A DNA stretch of 64,000 bases from Flexithrix dorotheae DSM 6795. GTDB lineage: Bacteria; Bacteroidota; Bacteroidia; Cytophagales; Flammeovirgaceae. The position numbers and the translations under genes are program-made. Location: positions 1-64,000 of the forward strand of contig NZ_KB903441.1 of NCBI RefSeq assembly GCF_000379765.1. The letters are read 5' to 3'. This document shows, one piece after another, positions 28,035 through 36,211 of the stretch (positions within the stretch are counted from its first letter, which is position 1; each line of letters begins with the position of its first letter). Under the pieces are notes generated by a model that saw only the letters and a program-made list of their open reading frames with translations, had not been told where the DNA came from and ran no database searches.

Positions 28035-28064
28035 CCATTTCAGGGTAATTCCTGAAATGGATTT
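28035..28064 (+). terminator. Hairpin after the small membrane protein gene
   Basis: A perfect 10-bp stem, CCATTTCAGG (28035-28044) with CCTGAAATGG (28051-28060) and a 6-base loop, is followed by ATTTTAAG. The T run is short, so it may terminate only partly and let some transcripts read into the next gene. Confidence 0.55.
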
Positions 28065-28104
28065 TAAGAATCAATTTAATTAACCACAAAACTTATAATT
28101 AACC

Positions 28105-28698
28105 ATGAAAACACTAATTGCCCTATTATTTTCTTCACTAATGACGATCTCTCCATTGTTTGCCCAGGAGGATTATTTTGTTGCTGCAGACAAATTACCA
28201 GAAACAGATTTCAGCCAGTATAAAACCTACGACTGGAGTTCTTTCAATAAATTCAAATATTATACTTTCTACAGTTTGAATGATATTTCTCTAAAAAGTG
28301 ATATTATCAATGCTATAGAATCCGAATTAACCGGGTTAGGTTTTGAAACTGCCTCTAACCCCGATGTAATGGTAAATTTTATGGTCTTTGAAAAACCTAC
28401 AAAATTTAAAGGTTATAAGGAGAATAACGATCCAGCCAATGACTATTTACATGACTATTTTCTTTCAATGGAGCCCAAAGGAGACCTGATCACTAAAGAA
28501 TATGAATTTCAGGAAGGAACACTTCTTATTCAGATGGTGGAAGTAGAAAGCGGTAACATGATCTGGCAGGGATACGCTTCAGGAATTATGGACAACAATA
28601 TTTTCAATAGGAAAAAAGACAATATTGAAGAAGCTGTAGAATTAATTTTTGAAAAATATCCGGCAAGAGCCGATCAGTTTGAAAGTACTGGAAGATAA
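28105..28698 (+). CDS. DUF4136 domain protein, exported
   Basis: 197 residues. A signal peptide (about 1-20, ending SPLFAQ) precedes a DUF4136 domain: FSQYKTYDWSSF near the start, a helix SDIINAIESELTGLGFETASNPDVMVNFMVF, and the C-terminal MIWQGYASG and IEEAVELIFEKYP. Members are periplasmic or lipid-anchored proteins of unknown function, common in Bacteroidota. There is no lipobox cysteine here, so it is probably periplasmic. A strong terminator follows at 28736-28780. Confidence 0.82.
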   Translation: MKTLIALLFSSLMTISPLFAQEDYFVAADKLPETDFSQYKTYDWSSFNKFKYYTFYSLNDISLKSDIINAIESELTGLGFETASNPDVMVNFMVFEKPTKFKGYKENNDPANDYLHDYFLSMEPKGDLITKEYEFQEGTLLIQMVEVESGNMIWQGYASGIMDNNIFNRKKDNIEEAVELIFEKYPARADQFESTGR

Positions 28699-28735
28699 TA
28701 AATAGTACCCTGAATTTTATTTAAAAGAAATGAGA

Positions 28736-28780
28736 AAAACATCCGTCAAACAATCTTCAGATCAGGTGACGGATGTTTTC
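28736..28780 (+). terminator. Terminator of the DUF4136 gene
   Basis: A perfect 12-bp stem, AAAACATCCGTC (28736-28747) with GACGGATGTTTT (28768-28779), with a 20-base loop. It lies inside the longest possible frame of the next gene, which argues that the next gene really starts at 28808. Confidence 0.8.
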
Positions 28781-28807
28781 TGGATTGAACCCAAAAAACA
28801 TAAAAAA

Positions 28808-29443
28808 ATGAGATATTTCAATATAATTTTATCCATATGCATGTTGCTCTCAGTAATGACATCATGTAATCAAAAACAAAATTCGGAAACCAGAGCTGAT
28901 GAAATAATTTCCCTTGAACCCTCTCCGGGAAATAGTAAACAATTCACCATAGTTAAACATGAAAAAGACACTCCTGAAATAGGAGAAAAAGCCATTGCAA
29001 AACTTTCCGGTGCAAGTGGAAGCGATCTGGTTGGAGAGGCTATCTTTACTCAGATAGATGAAAACACAGTCAATATTAATGTTCATATTATGGGAGTTAC
29101 GCCAGGTGAACATGCCATTCATTTACATCAAAATGGTGATTGCTCTGCACCCGATGCCACTTCAGCAGGAGGCCACTGGAATCCTACTGGTGATGACCAT
29201 GGAAAAAGAACAGAATCCTCAGATTTCCACAAAGGAGATATTAGCAATATACCAGTTGGGGAAAATGGGAAAGGAATGCTTTCCATGGACGTAAAAGGCT
29301 GGACGATTGGTGGAGACGATAAATCAAATATTTTAAATAAAGCGGTAATTATTCATGCCAGCGCAGATGATTTCACTTCCCAGCCGTCAGGGGCAGCAGG
29401 GAAAAGGATAGGATGTGGGGTTATAGAATTGGCCGTACAATAA
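28808..29443 (+). CDS. sodC: Cu/Zn superoxide dismutase family lipoprotein
   Basis: About 211 residues from ATG 28808. An upstream in-frame ATG at 28730 is rejected, because a terminator hairpin sits between them and because 28808 gives a lipoprotein signal (LLSVMTSC, lipid-attached Cys20). The SOD barrel holds all expected metal ligands: two histidines in HAIHLHQNGDC, one in GGHWNP, one in GDDHG, His and Asp in DFHKGD, and the last copper histidine in VIIHASADDF. The disulfide cysteines are in NGDCS and GCGVI. It should destroy superoxide in the periplasm or at the membrane surface. It has its own strong terminator. Confidence 0.92.
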   Translation: MRYFNIILSICMLLSVMTSCNQKQNSETRADEIISLEPSPGNSKQFTIVKHEKDTPEIGEKAIAKLSGASGSDLVGEAIFTQIDENTVNINVHIMGVTPGEHAIHLHQNGDCSAPDATSAGGHWNPTGDDHGKRTESSDFHKGDISNIPVGENGKGMLSMDVKGWTIGGDDKSNILNKAVIIHASADDFTSQPSGAAGKRIGCGVIELAVQ

Positions 29444-29458
29444 TAAATTGCAAAATAG

Positions 29459-29506
29459 AAAAGGGTTTGGATCGGGTTATTGGACCGATTTGAACCCTTT
29501 TGTTTT
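29459..29506 (+). terminator. Terminator of the superoxide dismutase gene
   Basis: AAAAGGGTT (29459-29467) pairs with AACCCTTTT (29493-29501), extended inward by ATCGG/CCGAT across a small internal loop and followed by a T run. Confidence 0.82.
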
Positions 29507-29561
29507 TAAAACCATTTACCTAAATGCATTCCTGTATTTTTTTAAATTAAAACCTTCTCTT

Positions 29562-30281
29562 ATGTCCTCTGAAAAAAAACCTGATTTTTCTGGCTTAAAA
29601 GCTATTTTTCTCAATTGTACGCTAAAAAAATCTCCCCAAAAATCTCACACGGATGGCCTGATAAAACTATCCATGGATTTAATGCAAAAAAATGGAGTGG
29701 AAACGGAGCTGCTCAGGCCGGCTGATTACACCTTACCACCCGGGGTGTATCCCGACATGACTGAATATGGCTATGAAAAAGATGACTGGGTGGAGATGAG
29801 CAAAAAGGTTTTGGCTGCAGATATTTTAGTTTTAGGCACTCCAATCTGGCTGGGGGAAAAATCTTCCATCTGTACCAAAATTATTGAGCGATTATATGCC
29901 CTTTCAGGTGAAACAAACGACAAAGGTCAGTACATTTACTATGGAAAAACCGGAGGATGTTTAATCACTGGAAATGAAGATGGTGTAAAACATTGCTCTA
30001 TGAGCATTTTATATGCACTCCAGCATATTGGGTATACTATTCCTCCTCAGGCAGATGCCGGCTGGATCGGAGAAGTAGGCCCAGGCCCCTCCTATTTGGA
30101 CGATGGTTCTGGTGGACCTGAAAATGATTTCACCAACAGAAACCTCACTTTCATGACTTACAACCTGATGCACACTGCCAAAATGCTAAAAGAAAATAAT
30201 GGCATAACTGCTTACGGAAATCAAAGAAACAAATGGGCTGATGGGGAAAGATTTGGATTTGACAATGCTGTTTTGAAGTGA
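29562..30281 (+). CDS. Flavodoxin-like NAD(P)H-dependent FMN reductase family protein
   Basis: About 239 residues. A TTG-initiated longer frame starts at 29448, but the SOD terminator lies inside it, so ATG 29562 (MSSEKKPDFSGLKAIFLN) is the start. The FMN-reductase/flavodoxin fold is marked by AIFLNCTLKKSPQKSHTDGLI (phosphate-binding region), ADILVLGTPIWLGEKSS and KTGGCLITGNEDG. A late insert rich in Gly/Pro (GEVGPGPSYLDDGSGGPEND) is typical of one branch of the family. It is probably a soluble cytoplasmic reductase; the substrate is unknown. It ends 8 bases from the convergent FISUMP gene, with no terminator between. Confidence 0.85.
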   Translation: MSSEKKPDFSGLKAIFLNCTLKKSPQKSHTDGLIKLSMDLMQKNGVETELLRPADYTLPPGVYPDMTEYGYEKDDWVEMSKKVLAADILVLGTPIWLGEKSSICTKIIERLYALSGETNDKGQYIYYGKTGGCLITGNEDGVKHCSMSILYALQHIGYTIPPQADAGWIGEVGPGPSYLDDGSGGPENDFTNRNLTFMTYNLMHTAKMLKENNGITAYGNQRNKWADGERFGFDNAVLK

Positions 30282-30289
30282 AAAATAAC

Positions 30290-30928
30290 TTAATTTTCCT
30301 TAGCATCACAAACACATCTTACTGAAAAACGCCTTTGTTTTTTGGGTTTACCCTCCACATTGTGATGATGGGCATGTTTCACCATACCATCTTCTCTGAT
30401 ATGCACATGTGGCTGAGGTAAATCCTGAATATCTTCTTCTATCCACATGGTAGTCTGGGTTTGTTCCACCCTTTTTTTACCCTGTATCCAGCCAGTAGAT
30501 AACATATTGAAATAAATAGAGTCGTGAAGAAAGGTGATTCCTAAAACGCCTTCCGAACTTATCGGGATCTTGTTACTTATAATCTCCTGTTTTATAAATT
30601 TTACAGAATCCTGAGGGATATTTAGCGTATCCATTAAATAATGTAGGGCTGATGTATATTCCGCCCATGTGGGGACTCTCCATCCATTAGGACAGGCTTT
30701 CGGAAGATCTTCAGGATAATAATAATTCCCAATTGCACACATGGAATCTTTCGGATTTTGAAAGCACCAGCTCGCCTTGGTTTGATATTTCAAATTAGAC
30801 CGAAACCACCAATGGCTTCCAACTTTCACAAGTTCGTAAATATTTCCATCTCTGGGATCTTCAAAATAGTCCTGTGCTTTTAGGATGGGTGAGGCCATGA
30901 GCAAAACAAATAAAATCAGTAATTTCAT
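30290..30928 (-). CDS. Exported FISUMP-domain protein
   Basis: 212 residues. A signal peptide (about 1-19, ending ILKAQ) precedes a Fibrobacter succinogenes major paralogous (FISUMP) domain: FEDPRDGNIYELVKVGSHWWF, the cysteine pair near NPKDSMCAIGNYY, ACPNGWRVPTWAEY, and the closing RFSVRCVCD. The family is related in fold to the FGE/C-type lectin group and is mostly surface or periplasmic and of unknown role. It is 4 bases downstream of the Ppx/GppA gene, so it is co-transcribed with it. A His-rich stretch near residue 190 (KHAHHHN) could bind metal. Confidence 0.8.
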   Translation of the reverse strand: MKLLILFVLLMASPILKAQDYFEDPRDGNIYELVKVGSHWWFRSNLKYQTKASWCFQNPKDSMCAIGNYYYPEDLPKACPNGWRVPTWAEYTSALHYLMDTLNIPQDSVKFIKQEIISNKIPISSEGVLGITFLHDSIYFNMLSTGWIQGKKRVEQTQTTMWIEEDIQDLPQPHVHIREDGMVKHAHHHNVEGKPKKQRRFSVRCVCDAKEN

Positions 30929-30932
30929 TTAT

Positions 30933-31853
30933 TTATTGGTTTAAAACCTTAAAAAGCAGACCATTCTTTAATGCTGCTTTGGTGATGGTAAGTTGAGCAA
31001 AACAAGCATTTTGAAGTAGATAATCCACCAGGCAGGAAGCCACTACAATCATGTCAGCTCGTTCGGCCAACATTCCGGGAATTTCCAGTCTTTCACTTTT
31101 CGATTTTACAATTAATTCCTTGTGCAAATCCTTATACTCCTGAATGGAAACTTGCATTTCCATCAGTGGAACTAATTCAGGCTTATTTATTTTTTCAGCA
31201 TAAATCGCTTTGAAAGTACTAAAGGCTCCCGCACAACCTATCAAAACAGCAGGTTTATGCATCAATATTTGTGCATTGACTTCCTTCAGACTTTCAGAAA
31301 GAAATTGATTCAGCTTTAAGATTGCCCCAGAAGAAATAGGATCAGTTTGATGGAATTGGTCGAAAAGGCGCTGCGCCCCTATTTCAATGCTTTTCTTCCA
31401 TAAAAGCTGATTTTTATTACAAAAAATAAATTCCACACTTCCTCCTCCAATGTCCAGGATTAATGCATTTTCATCCCCTAAAGTAATATTCGATTTCACT
31501 CCCAGGTAAATCAATTCAGCTTCTTCATCTCCGGAAATTGTTTGAGGTTCAATCCCAGTTTTCATCTTTATTTCAGCCAGCACTTCTGCACCATTTTTAG
31601 CACTTCTTAAGGCACTTGTGCCCATGGTTTCAATTATATCCACCTGAAAACTATCAATTATTTTTCTATAATGGCTTAAGGTATCAATAGCCCTTTTTGC
31701 TGCTTCAGGGGTAATTTTCCCATTACTTATCCCCCCTTTTCCCAGCATTACAAAAATTCTTTCTTCATGCAAAACTTCAATACTTCCCTTCTTCTTTTCT
31801 CCAATTAATAAGTTAAAAGTATTAGTCCCTAAATCTAAAACTGCCGCTTTCAT
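30933..31853 (-). CDS. Ppx/GppA-family phosphatase (exopolyphosphatase-like)
   Basis: 306 residues, the short single-module form of the family. It has the actin-like ATPase fold marks AAVLDLGTNTFNLLIGE (phosphate 1) and ENALILDIGGGSVEFIF (phosphate 2), and the STALR-like ETMGTSALRSAKNG between them. It should hydrolyse polyphosphate or the 5'-phosphate of pppGpp. The C-terminal extension of long Ppx enzymes is missing, so the substrate is open. A polyphosphate kinase is encoded 9 kb away, which fits a role in polyphosphate turnover. It is divergent from the lipid kinase gene. Confidence 0.9.
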   Translation of the reverse strand: MKAAVLDLGTNTFNLLIGEKKKGSIEVLHEERIFVMLGKGGISNGKITPEAAKRAIDTLSHYRKIIDSFQVDIIETMGTSALRSAKNGAEVLAEIKMKTGIEPQTISGDEEAELIYLGVKSNITLGDENALILDIGGGSVEFIFCNKNQLLWKKSIEIGAQRLFDQFHQTDPISSGAILKLNQFLSESLKEVNAQILMHKPAVLIGCAGAFSTFKAIYAEKINKPELVPLMEMQVSIQEYKDLHKELIVKSKSERLEIPGMLAERADMIVVASCLVDYLLQNACFAQLTITKAALKNGLLFKVLNQ

Positions 31854-32004
31854 TTTTTTTCGGTTGAAATGATGCCAATTGTACTGTGCTCCATATTTTC
31901 CTTTCCCCCATAATGAGAGGTTTAAACTTATCCTTTTTCGAAAAGATTAAAAAATTAAATTGCTTTATCCGAATATTTATTAATTTTCTGCCAGTTAACT
32001 TCCA

Positions 32005-32907
32005 ATGAGCATGAAAGCATTATTCGTAGTAAATCCCATATCCGGAGGGCTGGACAAAACCCCATTTCTCAACCATGCAGAGCTGGTTTGCAGGAAATAT
32101 GCTATTGAATATGAGATTTTCAAAACCACAGGAGAAAACGATAATTTCAAATTACAAAAGGTTTTAAAAAAGTTTAAACCAGATCGTGTGGCAGCAATTG
32201 GCGGGGATGGCACTACCCTATTCTGTGGAACTAATTTGATCAAATCAAAAATTCCCCTGGGAATCATTCCATTTGGCTCGGCAAACGGTATGGCCACCGA
32301 ACTCAATGTGAATCAGGAACCAGACCTGGCTTTATACGATTTTTTACTTTCTCAATACATTGCCGACCTTGATTTAATCCTGGTAAATAATAAGCATTAT
32401 TGCCTCCATATTGGTGATGTTGGGCTAAATGCAGCTGTTGTAGAAGGTTTTACCAATGATGAAAACAGGGGAATGCTTACCTATGCCAAGCATTTTATAA
32501 GTGAGGTCAGAAAAGCAACTCCTTTTGAGGTAGAAATTGAAACTGACGAAAAAAGCATTGTTAAAAAAACCTTTATGGTGGCTTTGGCCAATTCCAGGAA
32601 ATATGGCACCGGAGTGGTACTAAATCATAAGGGCAATCCTTTTGACGGGAAATTTGAAGTCGGATTGGTTAGAAATATTGATATCGATTCCCTTGTAAAA
32701 GCAGGCCTGACAAAATATTTCGAAGATTTAGCAGAAGACTACTCCGGGATATCCATTAGTTGTACAAAAGCAAAAATTAAACTGGAAAAACCGATGATGC
32801 TACAATTGGATGGAGAATTAATAGGCAAGGTTTCGGAAATAAAAGCCGAAGTTGTCCCCAGAGCTGTAAAATTTATCACACATTCCGAAAATCCATTTTT
32901 GAGTTAG
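32005..32907 (+). CDS. Diacylglycerol kinase-family lipid kinase
   Basis: 300 residues, the YegS/BmrU/DgkB kind. An N-terminal catalytic DAGK domain is marked by LFVVNPISGGLDK, the nucleotide-binding RVAAIGGDGTTLFCGT and LGIIPFGSANGMATEL. A C-terminal beta-sandwich follows with CLHIGDVGLNAAVV and QLDGELIG. It should phosphorylate a lipid such as diacylglycerol or a sphingoid base at the cytoplasmic face of the membrane. Bacteroidota make sphingolipids, so a sphingoid substrate is possible but not shown here. Transcribed alone. Confidence 0.9.
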   Translation: MSMKALFVVNPISGGLDKTPFLNHAELVCRKYAIEYEIFKTTGENDNFKLQKVLKKFKPDRVAAIGGDGTTLFCGTNLIKSKIPLGIIPFGSANGMATELNVNQEPDLALYDFLLSQYIADLDLILVNNKHYCLHIGDVGLNAAVVEGFTNDENRGMLTYAKHFISEVRKATPFEVEIETDEKSIVKKTFMVALANSRKYGTGVVLNHKGNPFDGKFEVGLVRNIDIDSLVKAGLTKYFEDLAEDYSGISISCTKAKIKLEKPMMLQLDGELIGKVSEIKAEVVPRAVKFITHSENPFLS

Positions 32908-33437
32908 GGGAAAGTTATAATTCCTTACAATAATTTCAATAGTGGGGAAATAAATTCCGTAACCTTCAGGCTAGTTCCAGAGGGATGAAACATTAATAAC
33001 CTCGCATGCAATGCAGGGAAGGATATGATCAGAAATCAACTCCAGATGGGGTTGAATATGGAATCGATTTTTGAACCCCATCAGGGGCTCTGAAACTTTC
33101 TTATATTTTTACCCTGTATGAAATCCAGGGCTATTTATATTAAAATCCTTGTCAGGGTTTACTTATCTGGTTAGACAAAATATTCATGAGAATGTTCGAG
33201 AAGGGGGATTGTATCCCCAATGAGTCCGAAAGTCACAAACTTTCTTTTATTTGAAGGCTCATGTAAATGCTTCGTCTGATACTTAAGCCAGCTAATTTTT
33301 TTATCAAAAACCTCTTGAAAATCAGCTATTTTCCCTTCCATAATTTAACTTTAACCACCATTACCAACTGGCAATTGAAAAAAATTGTCCCACCTTTTTA
33401 CTAACTTAAAACACAACAACAATTTAAAACTACAAAC
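32908..33437. other. Intergenic region with degenerate palindromic repeats
   Basis: 530 bases with no gene seen. The left half carries the palindromic repeat cluster listed at 32961-33105. The right half is featureless and AT-rich and leads to the amidohydrolase gene. No full promoter match was found. Confidence 0.6.
32961..33105. repeat. Cluster of degenerate palindromic (REP-like) repeat units
   Basis: Three related short units follow one another: CCAGAGGGATGAAACATTAAT (32977-32997), CCAGATGGGGTTGAATATGG (33042-33061) and CCCCATCAGGGGCTCTGAAAC. Each is a GG-rich hairpin half followed by TGAAxxAT or TGAAAC. Individual hairpins are visible: TCAACTCC with GGGGTTGA, and CCCC-ATCA-GGGG. The pattern resembles dispersed intergenic palindromes known in Cytophagales genomes (from memory, not searched). 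Confidence 0.5.
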
Positions 33438-35144
33438 ATGTCAAAATTTAGTACTTACCTATTTCTATTAATTTTCATTATTTCCTGTCAGTCTGAAGAA
33501 GAAGCTGATATGGTGATCAAAAATGGTGTGATTTACACCATGAATGAAGCACAACCACAAGTGGAAGCAGTGGCAATTACTGATGGAAAAATTATTTTTG
33601 CCGGGCCTTTAACCAAAGTCGAAAAATTTATTGGAGAAAAAACGGAGGTCCTGGACCTTGAAGGAAAAGCCATGACTCCGGGTTTAATTGAGTCACATGC
33701 GCACTTTCTTGGTGTGGGCTACAACAAATTAAATCTGGACCTGCTACATACCACCAGTTATGAAGAAATTGTGGATATGGTAGCTGAAGCAGCCAAAAAT
33801 GCAGAGCCTGGAGAATGGATTCAGGGCAGAGGCTGGCACCAAAGCAAATGGGATAGTTTACCAGAAAAAATGGTAATGGGATTCCAAACCCATGATTTGC
33901 TCAGTGCTGTTTCCCCCGATAATCCGGTTTATCTGAAACACGCCAGCGGCCATGCAGGATTTGCCAATGCCAAAGCCATGGAAATTGCAGGAATTAAAAA
34001 CATTGACCCAGAGTTTTCAGGAACAAAGGAAGTGGAGGGAGGAGAAATCATTAGAGATGAATTGGGAAACCCTACCGGAATTTTCAATGAAACTGCCATG
34101 AGACTGATTACAAAACACATCCCAAAAAATTCAGTAGAATCTCATAAAAAGGCAATTGCTTTGGCTTCTCAGGAATGTTTAGAAAATGGCATCACCAGTT
34201 TTCACGATGCTGGTGCAGACAGCCTGGATATTGCAGCCTTTAAAGCAGTAGTGGAAGAGGGGAATCTGAAAACCAGACTTTATGTAATGCTCAGCAGTGG
34301 TGATACGGCTCAACTTAAAAGATGGTACCAGACCGGCCCCCTGGTTGGGCATGGGGACCATTTCCTTACCATTCGATCCATTAAACTTTATGTAGATGGT
34401 GCACTGGGTTCCAGAGGCGCCTGGTTATTGCAGGAATATGAGGACAGGCCAAATCATTTTGGGCATGAAACTACACCTATGAATTTTGTGGAAATGGTAG
34501 TGAATGAAGGGTTAGCCAACGGTTTTCAGGTTTGCTCGCATGCCATAGGAGACAGAGCCAACCGGGAAGTTTTAGATACGTATGAGGCTGCATTTAAAGC
34601 TAACCCTGAAAAAGCCGGTAATCACAGATTCAGGATAGAGCACGCCCAGCACCTTACAGAAGAAGATATTCCACGATTTGGCCAGTTGGGAGTAATTCCA
34701 GCGATGCAGGCTATCCATATGAGTTCGGATCGTCCCTGGGCCATCCATCGATTGGGACTGGCAAGAATTCAGGAAGGCGCATACGTCTGGAAAAAGCTTT
34801 TGGAATCGGGAGCTGTGGTGATTAACGGAACGGATGCTCCCGTTGAACCCATTAGTCCGATTGCCTCATTCTATGCTTCAGTTTCCAGAAAAACATTAAA
34901 GAAAGAACCAGAAGGAGGTTACGAACCTTCACAGAGGATGTCCAGAGAAGAAGCATTGCGATCTTATACACTTGATGCCGCTTATGGTGCATTCGAAGAA
35001 GATATTAAGGGATCGATTGAAGTGGGAAAACTTGCAGATTTTACAGTTTTTTCGAAAGATATCATGACAGTGCCAGAAGGTGAAATTCTGGATACTGAAA
35101 TCCTTTATACGATATTGAACGGGAAGGTTGCTTACCAAAAATAA
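33438..35144 (+). CDS. Amidohydrolase (YtcJ-like), lipoprotein
   Basis: 568 residues. The lipoprotein signal MSKFSTYLFLLIFIISC places it at a membrane surface. The amidohydrolase_3 barrel holds the metal-binding HAH in LIESHAHFLGVGYN, later histidines in VCSHAIGDRAN and IEHAQHL, and the terminal aspartate in NGTDAPVEP. Composite-domain strands (VIKNGVIYTMNEAQPQVEAVAI and LADFTVFSKDIM) frame the barrel. YtcJ-like enzymes cleave amide bonds of poorly known substrates. Transcribed alone and ended by a very strong hairpin. Confidence 0.92.
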   Translation: MSKFSTYLFLLIFIISCQSEEEADMVIKNGVIYTMNEAQPQVEAVAITDGKIIFAGPLTKVEKFIGEKTEVLDLEGKAMTPGLIESHAHFLGVGYNKLNLDLLHTTSYEEIVDMVAEAAKNAEPGEWIQGRGWHQSKWDSLPEKMVMGFQTHDLLSAVSPDNPVYLKHASGHAGFANAKAMEIAGIKNIDPEFSGTKEVEGGEIIRDELGNPTGIFNETAMRLITKHIPKNSVESHKKAIALASQECLENGITSFHDAGADSLDIAAFKAVVEEGNLKTRLYVMLSSGDTAQLKRWYQTGPLVGHGDHFLTIRSIKLYVDGALGSRGAWLLQEYEDRPNHFGHETTPMNFVEMVVNEGLANGFQVCSHAIGDRANREVLDTYEAAFKANPEKAGNHRFRIEHAQHLTEEDIPRFGQLGVIPAMQAIHMSSDRPWAIHRLGLARIQEGAYVWKKLLESGAVVINGTDAPVEPISPIASFYASVSRKTLKKEPEGGYEPSQRMSREEALRSYTLDAAYGAFEEDIKGSIEVGKLADFTVFSKDIMTVPEGEILDTEILYTILNGKVAYQK

Positions 35145-35157
35145 TCTTCTTTGAGAC

Positions 35158-35197
35158 AAAAAAAGGCTATTGAATTTTAAATTCGATAGCCTTTTTT
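35158..35197 (+). terminator. Terminator of the amidohydrolase gene
   Basis: GGCTATTGAATTT (35165-35177) pairs with AAATTCGATAGCC (35179-35191) with one G-U pair. The stem is flanked by an A run (35158-35164) and a T run (35192-35197). Confidence 0.9.
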
Positions 35198-35257
35198 CTT
35201 TGCTAATGCTTTAAATTTCCGAGATTTGGACCTGAAAAAAAATAAAGGAGCATAGCA

Positions 35258-35842
35258 ATGGAATTGAAGGAAATTATCAGTCAGGAATTAGATGCGGCTA
35301 AAACAGTATTAGATAAATTTTTAGCAGATAAAAATAATATTGCCACAATTGAAACGGCTGCAAAAGCCATGGTTGAGGCCATGAAAAATGGGAATAAAGT
35401 AATTTCTTGTGGAAACGGAGGTTCACATTGCGATGCCATGCATTTTGCAGAAGAACTGACTGGCAGATACAGAGAAAACAGGCCTGCACTCCCAGCCATG
35501 GCCATTTCCGATGTCAGTCATATTTCGTGTGTGGGAAATGACTATGGATACGATCAGATTTTTTCGAGATTTATTGAAGGGATGGGAAAAGAAGGAGATG
35601 TGTTACTTGGGATAAGTACCAGTGGAAACTCAGGGAATATAGTAAAGGCTTTTGAAATGGCTAAAACCAAAGGCATCACCAATATTTTATTAACCGGAAA
35701 TGATGGCGGGAAACTAGCTCCCTTAGCAGATATAGAAATCAGAGTGCCACATTTTGGCTTTGCCGACAGGATTCAGGAAATCCACATCAAGGTTATTCAT
35801 ATTTTGATTCTATTGACAGAGAAATTGATGTTTGGGGAGTGA
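35258..35842 (+). CDS. gmhA: Phosphoheptose (sedoheptulose 7-phosphate) isomerase
   Basis: 194 residues, the normal length for GmhA. It converts sedoheptulose 7-phosphate to D-glycero-D-manno-heptose 7-phosphate, the first step to ADP- or GDP-heptose for LPS core or surface glycans. SIS-fold marks are [38 protein letters not shown], and the zinc/active-site helix [13 protein letters not shown] purine-rich AAAGGAG lies 9 bases before the ATG, an unusually good Shine-Dalgarno for this phylum. The other heptose pathway genes are not in the window. Confidence 0.93.
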   Translation: MELKEIISQELDAAKTVLDKFLADKNNIATIETAAKAMVEAMKNGNKVISCGNGGSHCDAMHFAEELTGRYRENRPALPAMAISDVSHISCVGNDYGYDQIFSRFIEGMGKEGDVLLGISTSGNSGNIVKAFEMAKTKGITNILLTGNDGGKLAPLADIEIRVPHFGFADRIQEIHIKVIHILILLTEKLMFGE

Positions 35843-35916
35843 TGGAAGAAAAAAACTCAAAAATTAACCGATGGTGCATGCGCCAGGCTATGGAACGGCT
35901 ACTGGACTTTATGTAA
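35842..35916 (+). CDS. Possible coupled micro-ORF of 24 codons
   Basis: An ATG overlapping the gmhA stop (TGATG) opens a 24-codon frame, [18 protein letters not shown] then RLLDFM, ending at TAA 35914-35916. The overlap is the classical geometry for translational re-initiation, and codons in the second half are GC-richer than the neighbours. It is so short that chance is quite possible. No family recognised. Confidence 0.2.
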   Translation: MEEKNSKINRWCMRQAMERLLDFM

Positions 35917-35952
35917 ATTCACTTAATAGTTAAGCCTGGCAATCTCCTTTAG

Positions 35953-36135
35953 CTAATTGACAATATTTTTCACTATTGTCGGAATCCACTTTTTCAATTT
36001 AAGATTTAACCCAATTGAAAGAACACCTAAACAGACCGACATAATTCCTATAAACATTATGGAATTATCAGTAAAGAAATAAAATAATATACTACTTGAA
36101 ATAGATGTCATCAAAAACACAGTCACATTTTTCAT
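35953..36135 (-). CDS. Small hypothetical membrane protein
   Basis: 60 residues with two hydrophobic helices (about 4-22, VTVFLMTSISSSILFYFF, and 27-46, MFIGIMSVCLGVLSIGL) joined by a short acidic turn, then a basic tail KLKKWIPTIVKNIVN. Starts with ATG. It sits downstream of the dienelactone hydrolase gene on the same strand with 76 bases between. The composition is typical of a real small membrane protein and no larger gene competes on either strand, but I do not recognise a family. Confidence 0.45.
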   Translation of the reverse strand: MKNVTVFLMTSISSSILFYFFTDNSIMFIGIMSVCLGVLSIGLNLKLKKWIPTIVKNIVN

Positions 36136-36211
36136 AGCAATGATGGATTAATTGGAAAAAGTTGAAGATCGGGTGTAACCTGTGATCAAAAGGATTCAAA
36201 TCACCAATACT

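Noticed and set aside
28730-28807. N-terminal extension of the superoxide dismutase frame
   Set aside because: It contains the terminator of the previous gene, and ATG 28808 gives a proper lipoprotein signal.
29448-29561. TTG-initiated extension of the flavodoxin-like frame
   Set aside because: It contains the superoxide dismutase terminator; an ATG at 29562 starts exactly before the conserved fold.
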